Shown one piece after another: positions 42,585-49,360 of a stretch of 49,360 nt of DNA. The DNA is taken from contig NZ_JAQVNX010000004.1 of NCBI RefSeq assembly GCF_028702905.1, positions 1 through 49,360 on the forward strand. Reading direction: 5' to 3'. The stretch's first letter is position 1. Every line of letters starts with the position of its first letter. The stretch is from Methanofollis sp. GTDB lineage: Archaea > Halobacteriota > Methanomicrobia > Methanomicrobiales > Methanofollaceae. The translations under genes were made by a program, and so were the position numbers. The notes under the pieces were generated by a model, which worked only from the letters and a program-made list of their open reading frames with translations, searched no databases and was not told the DNA's origin.

Positions 42585-43154
42585 TCACCGCTGGAACCAC
42601 GCAAGAATACCCTTCTGTTCTGGTTTATGATAGAGGTGCACGCCTTCCTTGACAGTCCTGACATCTTCGATGGCAAAGATGTCCCGGGGATGGCAGGTTT
42701 TCAGTGTGTCAAGAAGGTCCTGGAGTACGGAGCGCGGGACGATGGTAAAGAGCACCGCTACACGTGAGCCACAACAGCCTGAACCGTCGACGCGGGTGAC
42801 GCCGAAACCCTGTTCCCGCAGTTCGGTGACGACGGCATCGGCGTCGTCTCGCACGATGATCCGGACCATGACATTCCCCACCTTGATCCTCTGTTCGAGG
42901 TTCATCCCGACAACAGTGCCGATCGCATAGCCACCAATATAGGCAAGGATACAGGCGATGCTGGTAAGGTGGGTGAGGACAATCCCAGTCGAGAGGAGCC
43001 AGACCGTCATCTCACCGACACCGGTCGCCGCCGCGGGGTATGTCAGGCCTTTTCCGACATAGACCTGACGGAGGGTCTTGAGGACTGTCTCCGGGATCCG
43101 GGCAAAGAGGATCAGCAGGGGCAGGAGCACCCAGTCAAGGATCAGGCTATCCAT
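42585..43154 (-). CDS. DUF2179 / UPF0316 membrane protein
   Basis: A 189-residue protein with three N-terminal membrane helices (about 7-25, 45-63, 68-88) and a C-terminal cytoplasmic DUF2179 domain (about 105-175), with the pattern VMVRIIVRDDADAVVTELREQGFGVT. The family mark RIPETVLKTLRQVYVGKG follows the first helix. Function is unknown; DUF2179 domains are thought to bind small ligands. GGTGA lies six bases before ATG 43154. The gene ends where the decayed DUF5671 gene peters out. Confidence 0.88.
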   Translation of the reverse strand: MDSLILDWVLLPLLILFARIPETVLKTLRQVYVGKGLTYPAAATGVGEMTVWLLSTGIVLTHLTSIACILAYIGGYAIGTVVGMNLEQRIKVGNVMVRIIVRDDADAVVTELREQGFGVTRVDGSGCCGSRVAVLFTIVPRSVLQDLLDTLKTCHPRDIFAIEDVRTVKEGVHLYHKPEQKGILAWFQR

Positions 43155-43304
43155 AGTATTTCACCGTCCTAGATACACAACAGAACCAGGTTATTATCCA
43201 GTTCTATCCCTATAACACTGTTCTTTTGAGGCAGGAAACTAGACTCCTGAACCAGGGCAGGAAGAGAAAAACGGTCGCATCGTCTACCCGCACGCACTGC
43301 GGGA

Positions 43305-43310
43305 AAAAAG
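43305..43310 (-). terminator. T-tract after PEP carboxylase
   Basis: Six T residues on the minus strand begin six bases after the ppcA stop codon. Confidence 0.35.
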
Positions 43311-43315
43311 AGAGG

Positions 43316-44782
43316 TTATCCGAGGAACTTCCTGACATTTGCCGCCCGCAGTATTCCTGACCTGACGTCTGCAGTCCGGTTCTCCTTCAGGGCCCCGCGG
43401 ATAGAGGCCGCGATCTCCCGGTGCTCTGCATCGGGTTCGACATCGACGAGGTCGAGGACAGCCTTTGCAAGGGACGGGGGCACATACTCAGATTCAGGGT
43501 CGAAGTACCGGGCGGCATCGGCAAGGTCGGCATCGAAATTGACATAGACCTTGCGGAGGAACTCGATCTCGTCGGAGTCGAGGGCGTCGAGGCCGAGGAG
43601 TTCGGGAGGGAGGCCGACCGAGTACAGCGCGGAGGTGAAGGTGATCGCCCGCGGGAGGGAGATGCCGCCGGCGCTCCGTGAGTAGCCGAAGAGGCCGATA
43701 TGGAGTTTCCTCTTTCTCCTGCTCGGGACGAAAGTGGCGACCCGGTTGATGAGGTCGGAGAGGCCGGTGATCGCCTGCATGTAGGCGCCGGTGTACTTCT
43801 GGATGAGGGCGACTGCGTCGTCCTCGTCGATCTCGGGTGGCATGGTAGTGTTCTGCCCTTCGAGATCGGCGACCGCCCGGCGGACCATGTCCAGGGGATA
43901 GTCGTACTTGAAGGCCGACTGGATGGTGAAGGTATGCACGCCGGGATACTCGGCAACGCAGCGCTCGACTGTGTCAGGACGGAGGTTTCCCCGGAAGGGC
44001 GCGGAACCGACGCCGATGATCGGGTATATCGGAACGCCTGTCTCCTCGGAAAGGAGGTGGAGGCGGAAGAGGGCGATCTTGTTGAGAAGGATCGCCGGGA
44101 TCATGCCGTAGTTCATGGCCGGGTCAGAACGCGCGAGGAAGATACGCTGGTAGGTGAGGTCTTTGTCCTGCATGTACCGCCCGACAATCCCGGCGGCGTT
44201 GAGCATGCTCGGCGCGTCCTCGAAGAGAGGGATGACATTGATCTTCTGCGGAGAGAAAGGACCGATCCATTCGGCGATGGTCATGTCCCTCCCGCCAAGG
44301 CGCTTGTGCTGCTGTCCGACGACGAAGTCGCAGTAGTACTGGTAGATGTTGTCGACGGCGACGTGCGACGATGTCATCGGGAGGATCACCTCATAGATCG
44401 GAGGGACGTCATTCCCGGAGAAGAGACGGGCCACATCAAAGGAGCGCGGGATGCTCTCCAGGGTTTCGAGGAGGATCTTCGCTTCGGCGCGTTCGACCTC
44501 AGGGTTCGGGACGCGCAGGGTGAGAAAGAGATCTTGTCCGAGCTGGTTGTCCCGGAAAAAAGATTCATACCTGGAGAGAAGTTTTTTGACGACGAAGTTG
44601 TCGACTTCTTTTCCCTCGCAGTCCCACATCTGCTCCCTGCATCCGAGATGGGAGTAACTGTAATACGCCTCCTGCACCTCGTCGTCGCCGCCGAGTTCGG
44701 AGGTCTCGGCAAAGAACGGGAGGTGGACATTGTCCGGGTGCTGGGTGCTCATGCACCGTGAAATTCGTGGAATATCTGCCAT
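43316..44782 (-). CDS. ppcA: Phosphoenolpyruvate carboxylase, archaeal type
   Basis: A 488-residue enzyme that carboxylates PEP to oxaloacetate to feed biosynthesis. It belongs to the small archaeal family (PF14010), about half the size of the bacterial enzyme. Marks: RISRCMSTQHPDNVHLPFF at the N-terminus, EVILPMTSSHVAV, GVGSAPFRGNLRPDTVERC (active-site loop, about 280) and HIGLFGYSRSAGGISLPRAI. ATG 44782 has GGTGA a few bases before it; the longer frame from 44851 adds 23 residues of no family resemblance. A TATA-like TCATATATC lies near 44870-44880 on the minus strand. Confidence 0.95.
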   Translation of the reverse strand: MADIPRISRCMSTQHPDNVHLPFFAETSELGGDDEVQEAYYSYSHLGCREQMWDCEGKEVDNFVVKKLLSRYESFFRDNQLGQDLFLTLRVPNPEVERAEAKILLETLESIPRSFDVARLFSGNDVPPIYEVILPMTSSHVAVDNIYQYYCDFVVGQQHKRLGGRDMTIAEWIGPFSPQKINVIPLFEDAPSMLNAAGIVGRYMQDKDLTYQRIFLARSDPAMNYGMIPAILLNKIALFRLHLLSEETGVPIYPIIGVGSAPFRGNLRPDTVERCVAEYPGVHTFTIQSAFKYDYPLDMVRRAVADLEGQNTTMPPEIDEDDAVALIQKYTGAYMQAITGLSDLINRVATFVPSRRKRKLHIGLFGYSRSAGGISLPRAITFTSALYSVGLPPELLGLDALDSDEIEFLRKVYVNFDADLADAARYFDPESEYVPPSLAKAVLDLVDVEPDAEHREIAASIRGALKENRTADVRSGILRAANVRKFLG

Positions 44783-44924
44783 CTCTATCACCATACATCC
44801 CGGAAGCGGGACAAAGCCCGCGGGGGGCCGGGATGTGGTCACACCGATCACATGGACAGCGTGCCAGATGATATATGAGAATATACCAGATAATGGTGCC
44901 TCTCAAGAAAAGGGATAAAGAAGA

Positions 44925-45395
44925 TCAGGTGCCGGCAGAGGCAATGACCAGTGTGTGGTCCCTCCGTCCCGTAAGAGTTAGGACAAACGAATCGTCGGGA
45001 TCGAAATGATCGCCGTCGAAGATGATTATCGTATCAGGCCTTACGGGAGGAGAGTGCGCCATTCCATGGGCACCTCTGATCCGGATGACGTCTCCGCCAT
45101 GCTGGACAGTACAGGCAACTGCCGGCAGCACAAGAGTTCTTTCTTCTCCCGGAGGAATCGAGATATCGGAATATATGAGAGGAACGGTGCAGGCAAACTC
45201 TTCAGGACGGCTGTTAATGATCGTCAGTTCGACAGGGCCGCCGCCGATGACCAGACCGACACCAAGACGTATTGCAGCCTAAAGGCCATAGAGAGTTTGC
45301 CTGCATCGTTCATCTCTCCGATTATATTGAGGACGATACTGGATACCAGACCCAGGAGTACGCCAGAAAGAAGTTCAAGCAGAGAATTTATTCAC
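44925..45395 (-). pseudogene. Decayed gene for a membrane-anchored protein
   Basis: From the stop at 44925, one frame is open upstream for 117 residues (AAIRLGVGLVIGGGPVEL ... SRPEEF ... LTGRRDHTLVI) until an in-frame TAG at 45279-45281. Directly upstream a different frame encodes a membrane-helix-like LLSGVLLGLVSSIVLNIIGE, and GTG at 45395 in a third frame could be the old start. At least two lesions would be needed to join these parts. The apparent order, membrane helix followed by a beta-rich domain, resembles small methanogen membrane proteins, but I cannot name the family. Confidence 0.45.
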
Positions 45396-45454
45396 GGCAT
45401 AAAGAAGATAACAATAAACAAAAAACAGGCAACCATTCACTGCATAGAAGGAAT

Positions 45455-45573
45455 ATAGCAGCGAATTACTTTTCCCAAGTGCTCGCGCAACTCAGTACAC
45501 GGTAATACGTGAGTGGGCTTAACTTCTGGGTTCGGAAAGAGTCCAGGTGTTTCCCCACTGCTATGGCCGCTAT
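45455..45573 (-). rRNA. rrf: 5S ribosomal RNA, solitary copy
   Basis: A 119-base sequence identical to the 5S at 45805-45923, flanks excluded. The ends ATAGCGGC and GCTGCTAT form helix I. It lies outside the main rRNA operon behind 231 AT-rich bases, and a TATA box with correct spacing suggests independent transcription. Confidence 0.92.
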
Positions 45574-45594
45574 ATACTATAGAATCGGCATGAT

Positions 45595-45605
45595 GGGATA
45601 TAAGG
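45595..45605 (-). promoter_or_regulatory. TATA box of the solitary 5S
   Basis: On the minus strand CCTTATATCCC, centred about 27 bases before the 5S 5' end at 45573. Confidence 0.6.
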
Positions 45606-45804
45606 ATATGCACGCGGGCGGAATTGCGGAACAGAGAAACATGAGTTAATTCAAGAAAGAAGTAATAAGGAGCAGAAAAGGCGGATCTAAATGACAAAAC
45701 CTGACAGTTATATCAATAATAATAATCTAGAAACAAAATCACTCAGGAAACACTCAAATACAAACAGAATGATCTAAGAACAGTCATAATTCATAAGGAA
45801 GGGG

Positions 45805-45923
45805 ATAGCAGCGAATTACTTTTCCCAAGTGCTCGCGCAACTCAGTACACGGTAATACGTGAGTGGGCTTAACTTCTGGGTTCGGAAAGAGTCCAGGTGT
45901 TTCCCCACTGCTATGGCCGCTAT
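45805..45923 (-). rRNA. rrf: 5S ribosomal RNA, operon copy
   Basis: The 5S of the rRNA operon: 119 bases with complementary ends (helix I) and the conserved GGGGAAACACC and CCGAACCC segments of loop regions. It begins six bases after the tRNA-Cys end on the minus strand. Confidence 0.95.
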
Positions 45924-45929
45924 CACCCA

Positions 45930-46001
45930 AGCCAAGGCCCGGAATCGAACCGGGATGTAGTTGATCTGCAGTCAACCGCGTAGCCTCTCCGCCACCTTGG
46001 C
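45930..46001 (-). tRNA. tRNA-Cys (GCA anticodon)
   Basis: A 72-base tRNA on the minus strand. The acceptor GCCAAGG pairs with CCTTGGC, discriminator T; the anticodon loop is CTGCAGA (GCA) in a GTTGA/TCAAC stem, and the T-arm is CCCGG-TTCGATT-CCGGG. It lies between 23S and 5S, whereas in many euryarchaea a tRNA-Cys follows 5S. Confidence 0.95.
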
Positions 46002-46040
46002 AGCCGTGTCCTCTATAATGTAACACATTATAGTGTTTAA

Positions 46041-46056
46041 AGGTATGCACAACGGG
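46041..46056 (-). other. 3' arm of the 23S processing stem
   Basis: AGGTATGCACAACGGG here is the exact 16-base inverted partner of 49010-49025. Together they form the long-range stem that closes pre-23S rRNA, at which archaeal splicing endonuclease normally cuts a bulge-helix-bulge. Confidence 0.8.
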
Positions 46057-46064
46057 TTTCGTCT

Positions 46065-49001
<2,937 letters not shown>

Positions 49002-49009
49002 ATTTGACG

Positions 49010-49025
49010 CCCGTTGTGCATACCT
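49010..49025 (-). other. 5' arm of the 23S processing stem
   Basis: Partner of 46041-46056: a perfect 16-base inverted repeat flanking the 23S gene just outside helix 1. Confidence 0.8.
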
Positions 49026-49101
49026 ATACACGGCCTCGACAGGTCATTGATTTGACCTTCGGCCCTTCCCTGGTGATTCGCATCTCCAGGTGCATTGAAA
49101 G

Positions 49102-49173
49102 TGGACTCAGGGGGACTTGAACCCTCGGCCTCCGCCTCGCAAAGGCGGCGATCTACCACTGATCTATGAGCCC
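49102..49173 (-). tRNA. tRNA-Ala (TGC anticodon)
   Basis: A 72-base tRNA in the 16S-23S spacer on the minus strand, the typical place in euryarchaea. The acceptor GGGCTCA pairs with TGAGTCC (one G-U), and the anticodon loop TTTGCGA (TGC) sits in a CCGCC/GGCGG stem. Confidence 0.95.
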
Positions 49174-49236
49174 TCTTCCCTTTCATTGGCATTGGCAACT
49201 TTACGGTCTGTTTAGCAACCGCTTCCCGATTTCGTT

Positions 49237-49360
<124 letters not shown>

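Noticed and set aside
45279..45281. In-frame TAG read as pyrrolysine
   Set aside because: No pylTSBCD genes, no matching tRNA and no methylamine methyltransferase context are seen; the sequence upstream also changes frame, so gene decay is simpler.

Overview
The window looks like a GC-rich (roughly 60%) chromosome segment of a methanogenic euryarchaeon of the order Methanomicrobiales, probably close to Methanofollis or Methanoculleus. The order-level call rests on several marks: diphthine synthase, deoxyhypusine synthase, RNA polymerase subunits D, N and K, the archaeal mevalonate route through isopentenyl phosphate kinase, archaeal-type PEP carboxylase, archaellin/pilin-type N-termini, and a 16S-tRNA-Ala-23S rRNA operon with a CACCUCCU anti-Shine-Dalgarno. 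The genus is inference. I see no prophage, transposase, integrase or CRISPR array.

Layout. 1-1010: a non-coding island with two copies of a ~290 bp repeat. 1012-8375 (minus strand): a DUF151 nuclease-like protein, a flippase-like membrane protein, a duplicated DUF357 protein with dphB, a RecA-like/GTPase fusion with a second RecA-like protein, then feoB with an iron-type regulator fused to FeoA. 8472-12508: polX, a short catalytically degenerate cis-prenyltransferase, an intact cis-prenyltransferase converging on it, and a radical SAM protein. 12631-16304: three pilin-like secreted proteins. 16495-19233 (minus): a KamA-family radical SAM enzyme, then a Zn-ribbon/DUF2073/Era-like GTPase triad. 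19439-23334: five consecutive genes made almost only of CBS motifs (about 18 in all). 23335-24507: a second non-coding island. 24508-25482: deoxyhypusine synthase.

25579-38977 is the classical archaeal information-processing and isoprenoid super-cluster: tRNA-Ser, S13, S4, S11, RpoD, L18e, L13, S9, RpoN, tRNA-Pro, RpoK, enolase, S2, MEMO, mevalonate kinase, isopentenyl phosphate kinase, type 2 IPP isomerase, RNase J, prenyl diphosphate synthase and GluRS. The isoprenoid genes make IPP/DMAPP and all-trans C15-C20 diphosphates; the two cis-prenyltransferases near 10-11 kb would extend these into glycosyl-carrier polyprenol.

38978-45395: islands, two exported proteins (one a seven-repeat propeller plus PEGA domain), a pair of broken membrane-protein genes, a DUF2179 protein, PEP carboxylase and another decayed gene. 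45455-49360 (minus): a solitary 5S with its own promoter, then (read leftward from the right edge) 16S 3' end, tRNA-Ala, 23S, tRNA-Cys and 5S.

Most noteworthy: the variant KamA enzyme that lacks the residues used to bind lysine; the active/inactive cis-prenyltransferase pair; two key lipid genes whose only sensible start codons are non-canonical (CTG for uppS, ATC or ATT for idi2), each behind a strong Shine-Dalgarno; the 18-CBS gene array; the RecA-like/GTPase fusion; and a dispersed family of non-coding repeat islands that borders broken genes.
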